Assembly: GCF_002094885.1 (NCBI RefSeq)
Contig: NZ_MSIT01000015.1
Location: forward strand, 1-56,574
Origin: Salibaculum halophilum
Lineage (GTDB): Bacteria; Pseudomonadota; Alphaproteobacteria; Rhodobacterales; Rhodobacteraceae
Length of the DNA stretch: 56,574 nt
Reading direction: 5' to 3'
In this document: piece by piece, positions 1 through 10,410 of the stretch
Layout of the letters: each line of letters opens with the position of its first letter
How positions within the stretch are numbered: position 1 is the stretch's first letter
Made by a program: the position numbers and the translations under genes
The notes under the pieces: generated by a model
Database searches by the model: none
What the model saw: the letters and a program-made list of their open reading frames with translations, nothing else
What the model was told of the DNA's origin: nothing

Positions 1-431
1 CGCGCCTCGGCCTCGGGGACGCGGGCCTGCGCCTCGGGCAGGCGGGCGCGGGCCTCGCGCAGACGGCCGCGCGCTTCCTCAAGGGTCGACTGGCGCGTGC
101 CGGGGTCGAGCTCGCACAGCGGGTCGCCGGCCTCGACGAAGGCGCCCTTGCGGATCGGTTCCGAGACGACCTGGCCCGAGGTCTCGGCGGCGACGGTCAC
201 CTGCCGGGCTGCCTCGGTGCGGCCACGCAGGACGACGGCGCTGTCCACCGGCTGCGCCTGCGAGGTTTCGACCACCACGCTGACAGGGTCGGGCCCGGTT
301 TCCGCGGCCGGGTCGCCGGTGTCTTCGGCGGTATCGACCTGGGCAATCGCCAGGACCGTCTCGCGCTCGAAAATCAGGAAATAGAGCGATACGGACACCA
401 GCGCGGCGGTGAGGATCGGCATCAGGCGCAT
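1..431 (-). CDS. RND-type efflux periplasmic adaptor (HlyD/MFP family), N-terminal part
   Basis: The minus-strand frame opens with ATG at 431 and runs off the left edge, giving about 143 residues of N-terminus. Residues 1-20 (MRLMPILTAALVSVSLYFLI) form one membrane anchor or signal segment. An acidic linker follows, then a stretch ending in GDPLCELDPGTR that looks like the biotinyl-lipoyl-like half-motif of membrane fusion proteins. After it comes an Ala/Glu/Arg-rich helix (repeats of EARxRLxEA), the start of the alpha-helical hairpin. Adaptors of this family link an inner-membrane RND pump to an outer-membrane channel. The pump gene would be expected further left, outside the window. The frame is open throughout, so this looks like an intact gene cut by the window edge. 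Confidence 0.82.
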   Translation of the reverse strand, partial: MRLMPILTAALVSVSLYFLIFERETVLAIAQVDTAEDTGDPAAETGPDPVSVVVETSQAQPVDSAVVLRGRTEAARQVTVAAETSGQVVSEPIRKGAFVEAGDPLCELDPGTRQSTLEEARGRLREARARLPEAQARVPEAEA

Positions 432-500
432 GAAAGGGTCTTTCCTCTGGTCGAGCGGCCATTGAACCCGGCCACTGTGTCCTTCTACGCGGCCAGCATC

Positions 501-520
501 TGAACCGACCAGTTTAGTTT
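501..520 (-). promoter_or_regulatory. possible operator/promoter of the efflux adaptor gene
   Basis: The 247-base gap between the adaptor gene and the next gene contains an A/T-richer patch in GC-rich DNA. On the minus strand it reads AAACTGGTCGGTT next to tandem TAAACT hexamers. TetR-family repressors of efflux adaptors often bind AACnGnnnGTT-like dyads overlapping the promoter. Here the dyad is imperfect (about 8 of 12 positions), no repressor gene is in view, and the call is tentative. Confidence 0.25.
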
Positions 521-678
521 AGAAAAATTACGCCCGTGCCGCAAGGCGTCTTCTGCACCTGCGAAATGGACTGTAGCGGTGATCGCGGGGCTGGCGCCCT
601 TGTCTCCGCGGCGGGCTTCGGGATATGAGAGGCGAAACGGGCACGTCCGCGCCACGCCGCGCGGCACATGGGGCAGGC

Positions 679-1350
679 ATGAGCGACAGCGACAGTTTCA
701 TCACCGAGGTCACCGAGGAGGTCCGGCGCGACCAGCTTTTCCAGTATCTGCGCCGTTATGGCTGGATCGCCGTTGCGGTGGTGCTGGTGCTGGTCGGCGG
801 CACCGCCTTCAACGAGTGGCGCAAGGCCGAGGCCCGCGCCGAGGCGCAGGCCCGGGGCGACGCCATGCTGGCCGCCATCCGCCGCGACGAGCCCGCGGCC
901 CGCGCCGAGGCACTGACGGGGCTTGATCCCGAGGGGGCCTCGGTCGCGGTGTCCAACATGCTGGCGGCGGCCGAACTGCAACAGGCCGGAGACACCGAGG
1001 GCGCGGTGACCGCGCTCGAGGCCGTGGCCACCGACGAGGCCGTGCCCGCGATCTACCGTGATCTCGCCGCGCTCAAGGGGGCCATGGTCGGGGCCGGGGT
1101 CCGCGATGCCGAGACCCGCCGCGCCACGCTTGCCGGGCTGTCACGGCCCGGCGCGCCCTTCCGCATGATCGCGCAGGAGCAACTGGCGCTGATCGCGGTC
1201 GACGAGGGCGAGACCGACGCCGCCGTCGAGCAGTTTCGCGCCATCGCCGTGGACGCCGAGGCAACGCGGGGCTTGCGCGAACGGGCGCTGCAGATGATTG
1301 TGGCGCTGGGCGGCGAGATCGAGGATCTGGCGCTGCCCGGCGGAGAATGA
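679..1350 (+). CDS. YfgM-like membrane-anchored tetratricopeptide protein
   Basis: A 223-residue protein with start ATG at 679 (MSDSDSFITEVTEE). An in-frame ATG at 625 exists, but the extra residues are not family-like. After an acidic N-terminus it has one membrane helix at about residues 30-48 (WIAVAVVLVLVGGTAF). An Ala/Glu-rich helical region of TPR-like character fills the rest. This matches the YfgM/Tetratricopeptide_2 family, single-span periplasmic proteins linked in E. coli to the Sec translocon and chaperone traffic. The position just before a BamB-like lipoprotein and der is the same arrangement as yfgM-bamB-der in enterobacteria, which strongly supports the call. Little individual TPR consensus is visible by eye. 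Confidence 0.8.
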   Translation: MSDSDSFITEVTEEVRRDQLFQYLRRYGWIAVAVVLVLVGGTAFNEWRKAEARAEAQARGDAMLAAIRRDEPAARAEALTGLDPEGASVAVSNMLAAAELQQAGDTEGAVTALEAVATDEAVPAIYRDLAALKGAMVGAGVRDAETRRATLAGLSRPGAPFRMIAQEQLALIAVDEGETDAAVEQFRAIAVDAEATRGLRERALQMIVALGGEIEDLALPGGE

Positions 1351-1435
1351 CCATGCGGCCCGGACCCCGCCTGGTGATTGGCGCGGGCCGGATCGGGCCG
1401 CGCGAAGGGGCCCGCGGCCGGGACAGGGGGAACGC

Positions 1436-2755
1436 GTGACTGTGAATCACTTTCTGGCGGGGCTGATCGCCCTTGGCACCCTGGCCGCCTGCGGCGAACA
1501 GGAGGAAATCCTGCCCGGCGAGCGGCTGGACATCCGCACCGACATCGACCGCCCGACGCAGGCCGCGGCGCCCTTTGCCAACCAGGCGCGCCCGATTTCC
1601 CTGCCCGGGCCGGTCGAGAACGCGGCCTGGACCCATCGCAACGGCACCCCCACGCACGAGATCACCCACCCGGCGTTGGGCCGGAGCCTGACACAGAGCT
1701 TTGCCGCCGACATCGGCGCGGGCGACAGCCGCCGCCACCGCATCACCGCCGACCCCGTCGTGGCCGGGGGGCGCATCTTCACGCTGGACGCGCGCACGCA
1801 GGTCGTCGCCACCTCGACGGCAGGCGACAGGCTCTGGGCGCGCGCGCTCGCCCCCGCTTCGGACCGCCGCTCCGAGGCCTCGGGCGGCGGGCTGGCCACC
1901 GATGGCGAGACGCTGGTGGTGACCACCGGCTTCGGCGAGCTGGTGGCGCTGGACCCGGAGACCGGCGCGGAGCGCTGGACCCAAGACCTCGACGCGCCGG
2001 GGACCTCGGCGCCGACCATCCGCGACGGGCTGGCCTATGTCGTCGCGCGCGACGGCCGCGCCTGGGCGGTCGAGCTGGAGACCGGCCGCGTCCGCTGGAC
2101 GCTGGCCGGCACGCCCTCGACCGCGAATTTCGCCGGCGGCCCGGGGGCCGCGGTGACACAGGACCTCGCCGTTGTTCCCCTGCCCACAGGCGAAGTGCTG
2201 GGCGCCTTCCCGCGCGGCGGGCTGCGGCGCTGGACCTCTTTCGTGACCGGCCAGCGGCCGGGGCGGGCGGCCGCGTCAGTCGCGGACCTCGCCGGCGATC
2301 CGGTCATCGACGGCGACCGCGTCTATGTCGGCAATGTCTCGGGCCGCCTGGCGGCGCTGCGGCTGGCCGATGGCGAGCCGATCTGGAATGTCGGCGAGGG
2401 CGCGGTCGGCCCGGTCTGGCCCGCGGGCGGATCGATCTTTCTGGTCAATGACCTGGGCGAGTTGCTGCGGCTGGACACGGCCGACGGCAGCCCCGTCTGG
2501 CGGGTGGAACTGCCCGGCTTCGTCGAGAGCCGCGAACGCCGCCAGAGCACGCGGCACGAACATTACGGCCCGGTGCTGGCGGGCGGGCGGCTGATCGTGG
2601 CCTCGTCCGACGGGCAGATCAGGCAGGTCGACCCCGTGGATGGCGCGCTGATCGGCACCCTGGCGGTGCCCGGCGGGGCGACCTCGAACCCGGTCGTGGC
2701 AGGCGGCACGCTCTATGTGGTGACCAAGCGGGGGCAATTGCTGGCTTTCCGTTGA
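1436..2755 (+). CDS. bamB: outer membrane protein assembly factor BamB (PQQ-like beta-propeller lipoprotein)
   Basis: The start is GTG at 1436, about 7 bases after a GGGGG purine run. The frame is open upstream to 1298, but only this start gives a lipoprotein signal: TVNHFLAGLIALGTLAAC, with the lipobox LAAC placing the lipidated cysteine at residue 19. A second GTG at 1442 would serve equally well. The mature part shows repeated beta-propeller blades (GRIFTLDARTQVVA, GELVALDPETGAERW, GRLAALRLADGEPIW, GQIRQVDPVDGALIG), about 439 residues in all. BamB is the scaffold lipoprotein of the BAM complex that inserts beta-barrels into the outer membrane. It sits between the YfgM-like gene and der, the conserved order. 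Confidence 0.88.
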   Translation: MTVNHFLAGLIALGTLAACGEQEEILPGERLDIRTDIDRPTQAAAPFANQARPISLPGPVENAAWTHRNGTPTHEITHPALGRSLTQSFAADIGAGDSRRHRITADPVVAGGRIFTLDARTQVVATSTAGDRLWARALAPASDRRSEASGGGLATDGETLVVTTGFGELVALDPETGAERWTQDLDAPGTSAPTIRDGLAYVVARDGRAWAVELETGRVRWTLAGTPSTANFAGGPGAAVTQDLAVVPLPTGEVLGAFPRGGLRRWTSFVTGQRPGRAAASVADLAGDPVIDGDRVYVGNVSGRLAALRLADGEPIWNVGEGAVGPVWPAGGSIFLVNDLGELLRLDTADGSPVWRVELPGFVESRERRQSTRHEHYGPVLAGGRLIVASSDGQIRQVDPVDGALIGTLAVPGGATSNPVVAGGTLYVVTKRGQLLAFR

Positions 2756-2802
2756 GCCGCAAAGGGTGTATCGGGCGCCTCTGATCCGATGGGGCATGCG
2801 TC

Positions 2803-4269
2803 ATGAGCTTCACTCTCGCCATCGTGGGCCGGCCCAACGTGGGCAAGTCCACGCTCTTCAACCGGCTGGTCGGCAAGCGCCTTGCGCTGGTCGACGACCA
2901 GCCAGGTGTCACCCGGGACCTGCGCGAAGGCGAGGCGCGGTTGGGCGACCTGCGCTTTACCGTGATCGACACCGCAGGGCTGGAGGAGGCCACCGACGAC
3001 AGCCTGCCCGGCCGGATGCGGCGGCTGACCGAGCGTGCGGTCGAGATGGCCGATGTCTGCCTGTTCCTGTATGACGCCCGGGCCGGGGTGACGCCCACCG
3101 ATGAAGTCTTTGCCGACATCCTGCGGCGCACGTCGGCGCATGTGATCCTGGCCGCCAACAAGGGCGAGGGCCGCGCGGCGGACGCCGGTGTGCTTGAGGG
3201 CTATGCCCTGGGCCTGGACGAGCCGCTGCGCCTGTCGGCGGAACACGGCGAAGGGCTGGGCGAGTTGTTGGAGGTCCTCACGCCGCTGGCCGACGGATAT
3301 GCCGCGCGCGCCGCCCGCGATGCGCCCGCCACGGACGTGGCGATCGACGACCCCGAGGCCGAGGCGGACCCGGACCGGCATCAACCGACCGACGCGCGGC
3401 CGCTGCAGGTGGCGGTTGTGGGCCGGCCCAACGCGGGCAAGTCCACTCTGATCAACCGGATCCTCGGCGAGGAGCGCCTGCTGACCGGCCCCGAGGCGGG
3501 GATCACCCGCGATGCGATCTCGCTGAGGATGGCGTGGGCCGGCACCCCGGTGCGCCTGTTCGACACCGCCGGGATGCGCAAGAAGGCGCGGGTGCAGGAC
3601 AAGGTCGAGAAGCTGTCGGTCTCGGACGGGCTGCGCGCGGTCAAGTTCGCCGAGGTGGTCGTCGTGTTGCTGGATGCTGCCATCCCCTTCGAGCAGCAGG
3701 ACCTGCGCATCGCCGACCTGGCCGAGCGCGAGGGCCGCGCCGTGGTCGTTGCCGTCAACAAGTGGGACATCGAGGCGGACAAGCAGGCCAAGCTGACGGG
3801 CCTGAAGGAGGCCTTCGACCGGTTGCTGCCGCAGTTGCGCGGCGCGCCGCTCGTCACCGTCTCGGCGAAGACGGGGCGCGGGCTGGACCGGCTGCAGGCC
3901 GCCGTGCTGCGGGCGCATGACATCTGGAACCGGCGGGTGACGACAGCGCAGTTGAACCGCTGGCTGAGCGGCATGGTCGAGGCGCATCCGCCCCCCGCGC
4001 CGGGCGGGCGGCGCATCAAGCTGCGCTACATGACCCAGGTCAAGACGCGGCCGCCGGCCTTCGTCGTGATGTGTTCCAACCCCGAGAAACTGTCCGAGGG
4101 CTACACGCGCTACCTTGTCAACGGGCTGCGCGCGGATTTCGACATGCCCGGCACGCCGATCCGGCTGAGCCTGCGCGGGCAGGGCGACAAGAACCCCTAC
4201 AAGAACCGCAGGAAGTCCACCCCGTCGCGCCTGCGCAAGCATCTGGGCAAAGGCCCCGCCGACGGTTAG
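2803..4269 (+). CDS. der: ribosome-associated GTPase Der (EngA)
   Basis: A 488-residue protein with two tandem GTPase domains. The first P-loop is GRPNVGKST at residues 9-17 with DTAG following; the second is GRPNAGKST near residue 207 with DTAGM and NKWD. The first domain has NKGE in place of the usual NKxD. A C-terminal KH-like domain (about 375-470) ends in the basic tail [17 protein letters not shown]. Der is essential for 50S subunit maturation. Start ATG at 2803 begins [12 protein letters not shown] directly at the first beta-strand, as in homologues. It follows bamB by 47 bases and is probably co-transcribed. Confidence 0.96.
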   Translation: MSFTLAIVGRPNVGKSTLFNRLVGKRLALVDDQPGVTRDLREGEARLGDLRFTVIDTAGLEEATDDSLPGRMRRLTERAVEMADVCLFLYDARAGVTPTDEVFADILRRTSAHVILAANKGEGRAADAGVLEGYALGLDEPLRLSAEHGEGLGELLEVLTPLADGYAARAARDAPATDVAIDDPEAEADPDRHQPTDARPLQVAVVGRPNAGKSTLINRILGEERLLTGPEAGITRDAISLRMAWAGTPVRLFDTAGMRKKARVQDKVEKLSVSDGLRAVKFAEVVVVLLDAAIPFEQQDLRIADLAEREGRAVVVAVNKWDIEADKQAKLTGLKEAFDRLLPQLRGAPLVTVSAKTGRGLDRLQAAVLRAHDIWNRRVTTAQLNRWLSGMVEAHPPPAPGGRRIKLRYMTQVKTRPPAFVVMCSNPEKLSEGYTRYLVNGLRADFDMPGTPIRLSLRGQGDKNPYKNRRKSTPSRLRKHLGKGPADG

Positions 4270-4375
4270 CGTGACCCCGCGGGGCGCTTCCGCGCGCTTT
4301 CATTCGGCCGAGTGGAGAGGCGACGCGCCGCCCCCGGCGGATGTGCAAGACGCGCCGGTGGTATCGTGGATATTT

Positions 4376-5089
4376 TCAGCCAGAAGACGCCCGCGGGGCC
4401 AGTGCGCCGACCCCGGCAAGGAGTGCGATGGCCAGCGCCGCGCCGAGGCTGACGGAGAGCGGATCGCTGCCATTGGCGACGATGATGCCGGTGAGCGCCC
4501 AGGCCAGGGTCAGCGCGTATTCCAGCCGCCGGCGCAGGGCCAGGAGCATCGCCAGCGCGGTCAGCGTCGCCCCGGCCAGGCCCAGCCAGGCCCAGCCAAG
4601 CGCCCCGGACAGCACGCCGTAGCCGGCCGCCGTCGACCCTAGCGAGACGAAGGCGGCCGCCGTCAGCCAGCCGGCGTAGACGGCGACCGGAGCATGCGCC
4701 AGCCAGCGGTCGTGGGGTGGGCTGCGCCGGACGGCCAACAGCGCCGTGCCGGCCATGGCGAAGATAAGACCGGTGGCCCAGACGGGACTGATGTTCGCGA
4801 CCCACAGCCACGGCGTGCCGAGGGCCAGGCTGGCCAGCAGCGGCGCGCGCATTCGGTCCCAGGCGGGGTCCTCTGCCCGGGCCCAGAGGCCGACGCCCGC
4901 CGAGACCACCAGCCAGCCGTAGATCAGCCCCCAGATGGCGAAGGCGTAGCCCGCGGGCTGCACCGGCGGGTCGATCTGGGGGATCGGCAGTTGGTCTTCG
5001 CGAAAGCCCGAGAAGGGGGCTGTCACCAGCGGCGACAGCACGAAGGTCAGGGTGAAAAGGGCGGTCAGCAGGGCGCGGGGCTGTGTCAT
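4376..5089 (-). CDS. TspO/MBR-related (tryptophan-rich sensory-type) membrane protein
   Basis: A 237-residue, highly hydrophobic protein with about six to seven predicted membrane spans, for example FAIWGLIYGWLVVSAGV and LAWALTGIIVANG. It has many Trp residues and the sequence GYAFAIWGLIYGWL, which resembles the conserved WxxWxxLY block of TspO-like proteins. It is longer than classical TspO (about 160 residues), as are the alphaproteobacterial relatives usually annotated as tryptophan-rich sensory protein. Its ligand is unknown; porphyrin binding should not be assumed. It stands alone between der and serS. Confidence 0.6.
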   Translation of the reverse strand: MTQPRALLTALFTLTFVLSPLVTAPFSGFREDQLPIPQIDPPVQPAGYAFAIWGLIYGWLVVSAGVGLWARAEDPAWDRMRAPLLASLALGTPWLWVANISPVWATGLIFAMAGTALLAVRRSPPHDRWLAHAPVAVYAGWLTAAAFVSLGSTAAGYGVLSGALGWAWLGLAGATLTALAMLLALRRRLEYALTLAWALTGIIVANGSDPLSVSLGAALAIALLAGVGALAPRASSG

Positions 5090-5138
5090 GCGCGGGGTGT
5101 CCTGTACTCAGGTGGGGCGTCCTCGGCGGCCGGCGCGC

Positions 5139-6431
5139 CTAGACAAGGGTGCCATCCGCCGCGACGCCCGTCTTGCCGCGCAGGTAGGGGTGCAGGGCCT
5201 CGGGCAGGGTGACCGCGCCGTCGGCCTGCTGGCCGTTTTCCAGCACCGCGATCAGCGTCCGGCCCACGGCCAGGCCGGACCCGTTGAGCGTGTGCAGGAA
5301 CTGTGGCTTGCCGCCATCGGCTGGCTTGAACCGGGCGTTCATGCGCCGCGCCTGGTAATCGCCGCAGGTCGAGACCGAGCTGATCTCGCGGTAGGTGTTC
5401 TGCCCGGGCAGCCAGACCTCGATGTCGTGGGTGCGCCGCGCGCCCGCGCCCATGTCGCCGGTGCACAGGACGACCGTGCGGTAGGGCAGGTTGAGCGCCT
5501 CGAGGATGGCCTCGGCGCAGGCGGTCATGCGCCGGTGTTCGGCCTCGCTCTCGTCGGGGTGGGTGATCGAGACCATCTCGACCTTCTCGAACTGGTGCTG
5601 GCGCAGCATGCCGGTGGTGTCGCGCCCGGCGCTGCCCGCCTCGGAGCGGAAGCACTGGGAATGGGCGACATGCCGGCGCGGCAGGCTGTCGGCGTTGACG
5701 GTTTCGCCATTGACGAGGTTGGTCAGCGTCACCTCGGCGGTGGGGATCAGCCACCAGCCGTCGGTGGTGCGATAGCTGTCGTCGCCGAACTTGGGCAGTT
5801 GCCCGGTGCCATACATCATCTCGTCGCGCACCAGCACAGGGGTGAGGGTTTCGGCAAGGCCATGGTTTTCCACGTGAAAGTCCAGCATGAACTGGGCCAG
5901 CGCGCGGTGCAGCCGAGCCATGGCACCCGACAGCACCACAAAGCGGCTGCCCGAAAGCTTGGCGGCGGTCTCGAAGTCCATGCCGGGCCGGGCGGCGGCG
6001 ATCTGATAGTGCTCCAGCGGGGTGAAATCGAAAGCACGCGGACTGCCCCAGCGCTTGATCTCGACGTTGTCCTCCTCGTCGGCGCCGTCGGGAATGTCTG
6101 CGGCCGGCAGGTTGGGCAGGCGCATCAGCAGGTCGGTCAGCTGGGCGTCCTCGGCCTTGGCCTCGTCCTGTAGGCGGGCGATATCGGCCTTTTTATTTGA
6201 GACCTCGGCGCGCAGCCGCGCGAATTCGGCGTCATTGCCGGCGGCCTTGGCCGCGCCTATGGCCTTGGCGGCAGCGTTGGCCTCGGCCTGGGCGGTCTCG
6301 GCGGCCCGGATTTTCGCGCGGCGGGCCTCGTCGATGGCCAGGATCTGCGCGGAGACCGGCGCCACCCCGCGACGCGCCAGGGCCGCGTCGAAGGCATCGG
6401 GGGTGTTTCGGATCGCGCGAATATCGTGCAT
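5139..6431 (-). CDS. serS: serine--tRNA ligase
   Basis: A 430-residue class II aminoacyl-tRNA synthetase starting [20 protein letters not shown]. Residues 30-105 are the long antiparallel coiled coil that contacts the tRNA-Ser variable arm (Ala/Lys/Glu-rich, with [13 protein letters not shown]). The catalytic core follows with motif 2 ([19 protein letters not shown]) and motif 3 ([18 protein letters not shown]). It charges tRNA-Ser with serine and can also charge tRNA-Sec. Upstream codons in the same frame are open, but the ATG at 6431 fits the conserved N-terminus. It is divergent from yajC across a 234-base intergenic region. Confidence 0.96.
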   Translation of the reverse strand: MHDIRAIRNTPDAFDAALARRGVAPVSAQILAIDEARRAKIRAAETAQAEANAAAKAIGAAKAAGNDAEFARLRAEVSNKKADIARLQDEAKAEDAQLTDLLMRLPNLPAADIPDGADEEDNVEIKRWGSPRAFDFTPLEHYQIAAARPGMDFETAAKLSGSRFVVLSGAMARLHRALAQFMLDFHVENHGLAETLTPVLVRDEMMYGTGQLPKFGDDSYRTTDGWWLIPTAEVTLTNLVNGETVNADSLPRRHVAHSQCFRSEAGSAGRDTTGMLRQHQFEKVEMVSITHPDESEAEHRRMTACAEAILEALNLPYRTVVLCTGDMGAGARRTHDIEVWLPGQNTYREISSVSTCGDYQARRMNARFKPADGGKPQFLHTLNGSGLAVGRTLIAVLENGQQADGAVTLPEALHPYLRGKTGVAADGTLV

Positions 6432-6665
6432 CGGTCTGGTCCTTCGGTTGGATGGCGCGCTCGGTATGCCCCATTCCGCGGTGGCGGGAAAGGGCGGCCG
6501 GGGCCGCGAGACCGCGAAATCCGGCTCGAGAAACCCACACGCATTGCACCCGGCGGCCGTTTGCCCCATATCCCCATGCAAGCTTGCGCGGGGGCGTTGC
6601 ACAGTCACCCGGCGCGTTCTACCCAGACGACCGGCCCGCCGGGCCATGCAACGAGAGGACACCCG

Positions 6666-6947
6666 ATGGAAGCGCTCGCCCAGTTCGTGCCACTGCTGCT
6701 GATTTTCGCGATCATGTATTTCCTGCTGATCCGGCCGCAGCAGAAGAAGCTCAAGGATCACCAGGCCATGGTCAAGGCGCTGCGCCGCGGCGACCAGGTC
6801 GTCACCCAGGGCGGGCTGATCGGCAAGGTCACCAAGGTCAAGGACGACAACGAGCTCGAGGTCGAACTGGCCCAGGGCGTCAAGGTGCGGGTGGTGCAGT
6901 CGACCATCTCGCAGGTCCTGAGCAAGACCGAGCCCGCCGAGGGCTGA
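6666..6947 (+). CDS. yajC: preprotein translocase subunit YajC
   Basis: A 93-residue protein with a single N-terminal membrane span ([19 protein letters not shown]) followed by the family signature [13 protein letters not shown] and a small basic/acidic cytoplasmic domain ([17 protein letters not shown]). YajC associates with SecDF in the holotranslocon. ATG at 6666 is preceded by an AGAGGA purine run. It lies 73 bases upstream of secDF, the conserved order, but a terminator-like hairpin separates the two. Confidence 0.95.
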   Translation: MEALAQFVPLLLIFAIMYFLLIRPQQKKLKDHQAMVKALRRGDQVVTQGGLIGKVTKVKDDNELEVELAQGVKVRVVQSTISQVLSKTEPAEG

Positions 6948-6952
6948 CAGCC

Positions 6953-6975
6953 GGGGCCAGCGCGGCCCCGTTTTC
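6953..6975 (+). terminator. terminator-like hairpin between yajC and secDF
   Basis: A 7-bp perfect GC stem (CGGGGCC / GGCCCCG) around a 5-base loop, directly followed by TTTT. It sits 6 bases after the yajC stop and 46 bases before secDF, in the orientation that would end or attenuate the yajC transcript. Confidence 0.6.
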
Positions 6976-7020
6976 ACGTTCAAAAGGGGGTCGGTCGCGG
7001 CCCGGCAGGGACACAGGCCT

Positions 7021-9657
7021 ATGTTGCAGATCGATCTTTGGAAACGCGTCGCCATCTGGCTGATGGTGCTGGCCGGGGTGATGCTGGCGCTGCCCAATGC
7101 CTTCTACAGCCGGGTCGAGCAGTCCAACGATGCCGAGTCGGTCATCGCCGAGGGCATCAGCGACGAGGAACTGCGCCAGCAGGCCGCGCAGTGGCCCGGG
7201 TTCCTGCCCGACGGGCTGGTGAACCTCGGGCTCGACCTGCGCGGCGGGGCGCATCTGCTGGCCGACGTCAATGTCGCCGACGTCTACGAGCGTCGCATCA
7301 ACGCGCTGTGGCCCGAGGTGCGCGACGTGCTCGCCGCCGAGCGCGAGACCCTCGGTTTCGTCACCCGTGTCGAGGACGCGCCGCCGGGGCAGTTGCACGT
7401 GCGCATCTCGAACCCCGAGGCCATGCCGCGGGCGCTGGAACTGGTGCGCGGGCTGGCCGAGCCGGTTCAGTCGCTGACCGGGGCCACGGCAACCGACCTG
7501 GATGTTCAGGCCCGCGACGGGGTGATCGTGGTGCAGCTGTCCGAGGCCGAGAAGGCCGCCAGCGACGACCGCACCGTGCGCCAGGCGCTGGAGATTATCC
7601 GCCGCCGGATCGACGAGGTCGGCACCCGCGAGCCCAACATCCAGCGCCAGGGCGCGACCCGCATCCTCGTGCAGGTCCCCGGCGTGGGCAGCGCGCAGGA
7701 GGTCAAGGACATCATCGGCACCACCGCGCGGCTGACCTTCCACCCGGTGGTCAGCCGGACGGCCAACGCCGAGGCCAGCCCCGGGGCGGGCAACATCCTG
7801 TTGCCCTCGCTGGATCAGGAGGGCGTCTTCTACATCGTCGAACGCACGCCCGTCGTCTCGGGCGAGTCGTTGGTCAATGCCCAGCCGACGATGGACGAGA
7901 ACAACAGCCCCGCGGTGAATTTCCGGTTCGACACCTCGGGCGCGCGCGCCTTCGGCGATTACACCGCAGACAACATCGGCTCGCCCTTCGCCATCGTGCT
8001 GGACGACGAGGTGGTCAGCGCCCCGGTGATCCAGAGCCATATTCCCGGCGGGTCGGGCATCATCACCGGACAGTTCAGCGTCGAAGAGACCACGGAACTG
8101 GCCGTGCTACTGCGCGCCGGCGCCCTGCCGGCCGAGCTGACCTTCCTCGAAGAACGCACCATCGGGCCGGAGCTGGGCCAGGACAGCATCGAGGCGGGCA
8201 CGATCGCCTGCATCGTCGCCTTCATCGCGGTGCTGATCTACATGGTGCTCAGCTACGGGCTGTTCGGGGTCTTCGCCAATGTCGCGCTGATCGTGAACCT
8301 GGTGCTGGTCTTCGGCGCGCTTAGCGTGCTGGGCGCGACGCTGACCCTGCCGGGCATTGCCGGGATCGTGCTGACCATCGGCATGGCCGTGGACGCCAAC
8401 GTGCTGGTCTTCGAGCGCATCCGAGAAGAACGCAAATCGGCCAAGGGGTCGGCGCGGGCGATCGAGCTGGGCTACGAAAAGGCGCTCTCGGCCATCGTGG
8501 ACGCCAATATCACCACCTTCATCACCGCCTGCATCCTGTTCTTCATGGGGGCGGGGCCGGTGCGCGGCTTTGCCGTCACGCTGGGGCTGGGCATCCTGAC
8601 CTCGGTCTTCACGGCGATCTTCCTGACGCGCCTGCTGATCGTGATGTGTTTCGAGCGCAAGCGCCCGAAACAGCTCTTTGCGGGCAAGTACCTGCGGCTG
8701 GTCAAGGAAGGCACGGCCTGGGATTTCTTCGGCCGCGCGCGGCTCTGGCTGGGGCTGTCCTCGGTGCTGGTGGTCGTGGCCGTCGTCAGCTTCCTGTTGC
8801 AGGGGTTGAACTACGGCATCGACTTCAAGGGCGGCACGACGATCCGCACCGACAGCCCGCAGGCCGTGTCAGTGGCCGAGTATCGCGACGCGCTGGAACC
8901 GCTGGGCCTCGGCGATGTCACCATCACCGAGGTGTTCGATCCCACCTTCGGGCCGGATCAGAACGTCAAGACCGTCTCGATCCAGGCCCAGGAGGGCGAG
9001 GAGAGTGTCACCAACGAGACGATCAGCACCGTGCAGGGCGCCCTGCAGGAGATTGATCCTCAGGTCAGCTTCCCGTCGGTGGAATCCGTGGGGCCCACCG
9101 TTTCGGGCGAGTTGATCCAGACGGCGGCCATCGCCGTGCTGCTGGCAATTGCCGCGGTGCTTGTCTACATATGGATGCGCTTCGAGTGGCAGTTCGCCCT
9201 CGGCGCGGTGGCCGCGCTGGTGCATGACGTGGTGCTGACCCTGGGCATCTTTTCCGAGTTCCAGATCAAGTTCGACCTGGCCATCATCGCGGCACTGCTG
9301 ACCATCGTGGGCTATTCGCTCAACGACACGGTGGTCGTCTTCGACCGGGTCCGCGAGAACCTGCGCAAGTACAAGAAGCGCGACCTCAAGGACGTTCTCA
9401 ACATCTCGATCAACGAGACGCTGAGCCGAACCTTCATGACCTCGCTGACCACGCTACTCGCACTGATCTCGCTCTACGTGCTTGGCGGCGACGTGATCCG
9501 CGGATTCGTCTTCGCGATGATCTGGGGCGTGATCGTGGGGACCTATTCCTCGGTCTTCGTGGCCTCGACGGTGCTTCTGGTGCTGGGCGTCAAGCGCGAC
9601 TGGTCGAAGAAGGACCCCGGGCAGGTGGCCAACCAGTTCGGCAATGTCGACGCCTGA
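7021..9657 (+). CDS. secDF: fused protein translocase subunit SecDF
   Basis: One uninterrupted frame of 878 residues carries both proteins. The SecD half begins [17 protein letters not shown] (membrane span 1), has the D1 motif [12 protein letters not shown] at about 69-80, a large periplasmic P1 region and five further spans ending near residue 540. A basic linker follows ([16 protein letters not shown], about 543-560). The SecF half then begins [12 protein letters not shown], has [14 protein letters not shown] near 595 and six spans with [17 protein letters not shown]. SecDF uses the proton-motive force to pull secreted proteins through SecYEG. In many alphaproteobacteria secD and secF are adjacent separate genes; here the usual SecF start region is read through. 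Confidence 0.93.
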   Translation: MLQIDLWKRVAIWLMVLAGVMLALPNAFYSRVEQSNDAESVIAEGISDEELRQQAAQWPGFLPDGLVNLGLDLRGGAHLLADVNVADVYERRINALWPEVRDVLAAERETLGFVTRVEDAPPGQLHVRISNPEAMPRALELVRGLAEPVQSLTGATATDLDVQARDGVIVVQLSEAEKAASDDRTVRQALEIIRRRIDEVGTREPNIQRQGATRILVQVPGVGSAQEVKDIIGTTARLTFHPVVSRTANAEASPGAGNILLPSLDQEGVFYIVERTPVVSGESLVNAQPTMDENNSPAVNFRFDTSGARAFGDYTADNIGSPFAIVLDDEVVSAPVIQSHIPGGSGIITGQFSVEETTELAVLLRAGALPAELTFLEERTIGPELGQDSIEAGTIACIVAFIAVLIYMVLSYGLFGVFANVALIVNLVLVFGALSVLGATLTLPGIAGIVLTIGMAVDANVLVFERIREERKSAKGSARAIELGYEKALSAIVDANITTFITACILFFMGAGPVRGFAVTLGLGILTSVFTAIFLTRLLIVMCFERKRPKQLFAGKYLRLVKEGTAWDFFGRARLWLGLSSVLVVVAVVSFLLQGLNYGIDFKGGTTIRTDSPQAVSVAEYRDALEPLGLGDVTITEVFDPTFGPDQNVKTVSIQAQEGEESVTNETISTVQGALQEIDPQVSFPSVESVGPTVSGELIQTAAIAVLLAIAAVLVYIWMRFEWQFALGAVAALVHDVVLTLGIFSEFQIKFDLAIIAALLTIVGYSLNDTVVVFDRVRENLRKYKKRDLKDVLNISINETLSRTFMTSLTTLLALISLYVLGGDVIRGFVFAMIWGVIVGTYSSVFVASTVLLVLGVKRDWSKKDPGQVANQFGNVDA

Positions 9658-9687
9658 TGGCCCCGCGCGGGCCGGGCGGGCACCGCG

Positions 9688-10407
9688 GTGATCGATCCCT
9701 GTCTCATGGGAACCGCCCTGATCGCCGGGCTTGTCTACGGATTTACCGGCTTCGGGGCGGCGCTGATCTTCATGCCCGTCGCCCTGCTGGTGGTGGACCC
9801 GGTCGTCGCCGTCGCCGGGTTCGCGCTGGCCGGGCTGGGCGCCATGGCTACGGTCGTCCCGCAGGCCTGGCCGCAGGCGGACAAGCGCGCGGCACTGACC
9901 ATGCTGGCTGCCGCCGTGGCGCTGGAACCCGTCGGGGTCTGGGTGCTGCGCACCACGGACCCCACGGCCCTGCGCTGGGCGGTCTCGGCCGTGGTGCTGG
10001 GCACGCTGGCCGCGCTGCTGTCGGGCTGGCGCTATCGCCAGAGCCCGGGCCTGCCCGCTTGGCTGGGCGTGGGCGCGGGCGTGGGGTTTCTGGGCGGATC
10101 GGTGGGCCTGAACGGACCCGTCCTGGTGCTGTTCCAGCTGGGCGGGCCGGATGCCGCCGCGCGGACGCGGGCCAATGCCATCGTCGTGCTGTCGCTGTCG
10201 ACGCTGGCCCTGCTTCCGATCATGGCCCTGCAGGGCGTCATCACCCGCGAGACCGTGCTGCTGGGTCTTGTTCTGCTGCCCATATACGCGCTGGGCGCCT
10301 ATCTTGGCCGACGGCTTTTCAATCCCGGCCGGGCTGGCCTATACCGGGGCACGGCCTACCTGCTGATCGGGGCGGCCGGGATCATGGGACTGCCGATCTG
10401 GGGGTAA
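9688..10407 (+). CDS. TSUP-family permease (TauE/SafE type)
   Basis: A 239-residue protein with about eight hydrophobic spans and the family-type opening GLVYGFTGFGAALIFMP, followed by a matching second-half motif GFLGGSVGLNGPVLVLF. This duplicated G-rich motif is typical of the TauE/SafE (TSUP) exporters of sulfonates, sulfite or other small anions. The substrate cannot be read from sequence. The chosen start is GTG at 9688; a later ATG at about 9706 (MGTALIAGL) is possible. It lies 30 bases after secDF and 3 bases before the next gene, so it is part of the same run of genes. Confidence 0.8.
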   Translation: MIDPCLMGTALIAGLVYGFTGFGAALIFMPVALLVVDPVVAVAGFALAGLGAMATVVPQAWPQADKRAALTMLAAAVALEPVGVWVLRTTDPTALRWAVSAVVLGTLAALLSGWRYRQSPGLPAWLGVGAGVGFLGGSVGLNGPVLVLFQLGGPDAAARTRANAIVVLSLSTLALLPIMALQGVITRETVLLGLVLLPIYALGAYLGRRLFNPGRAGLYRGTAYLLIGAAGIMGLPIWG

Positions 10408-10410
10408 AAC

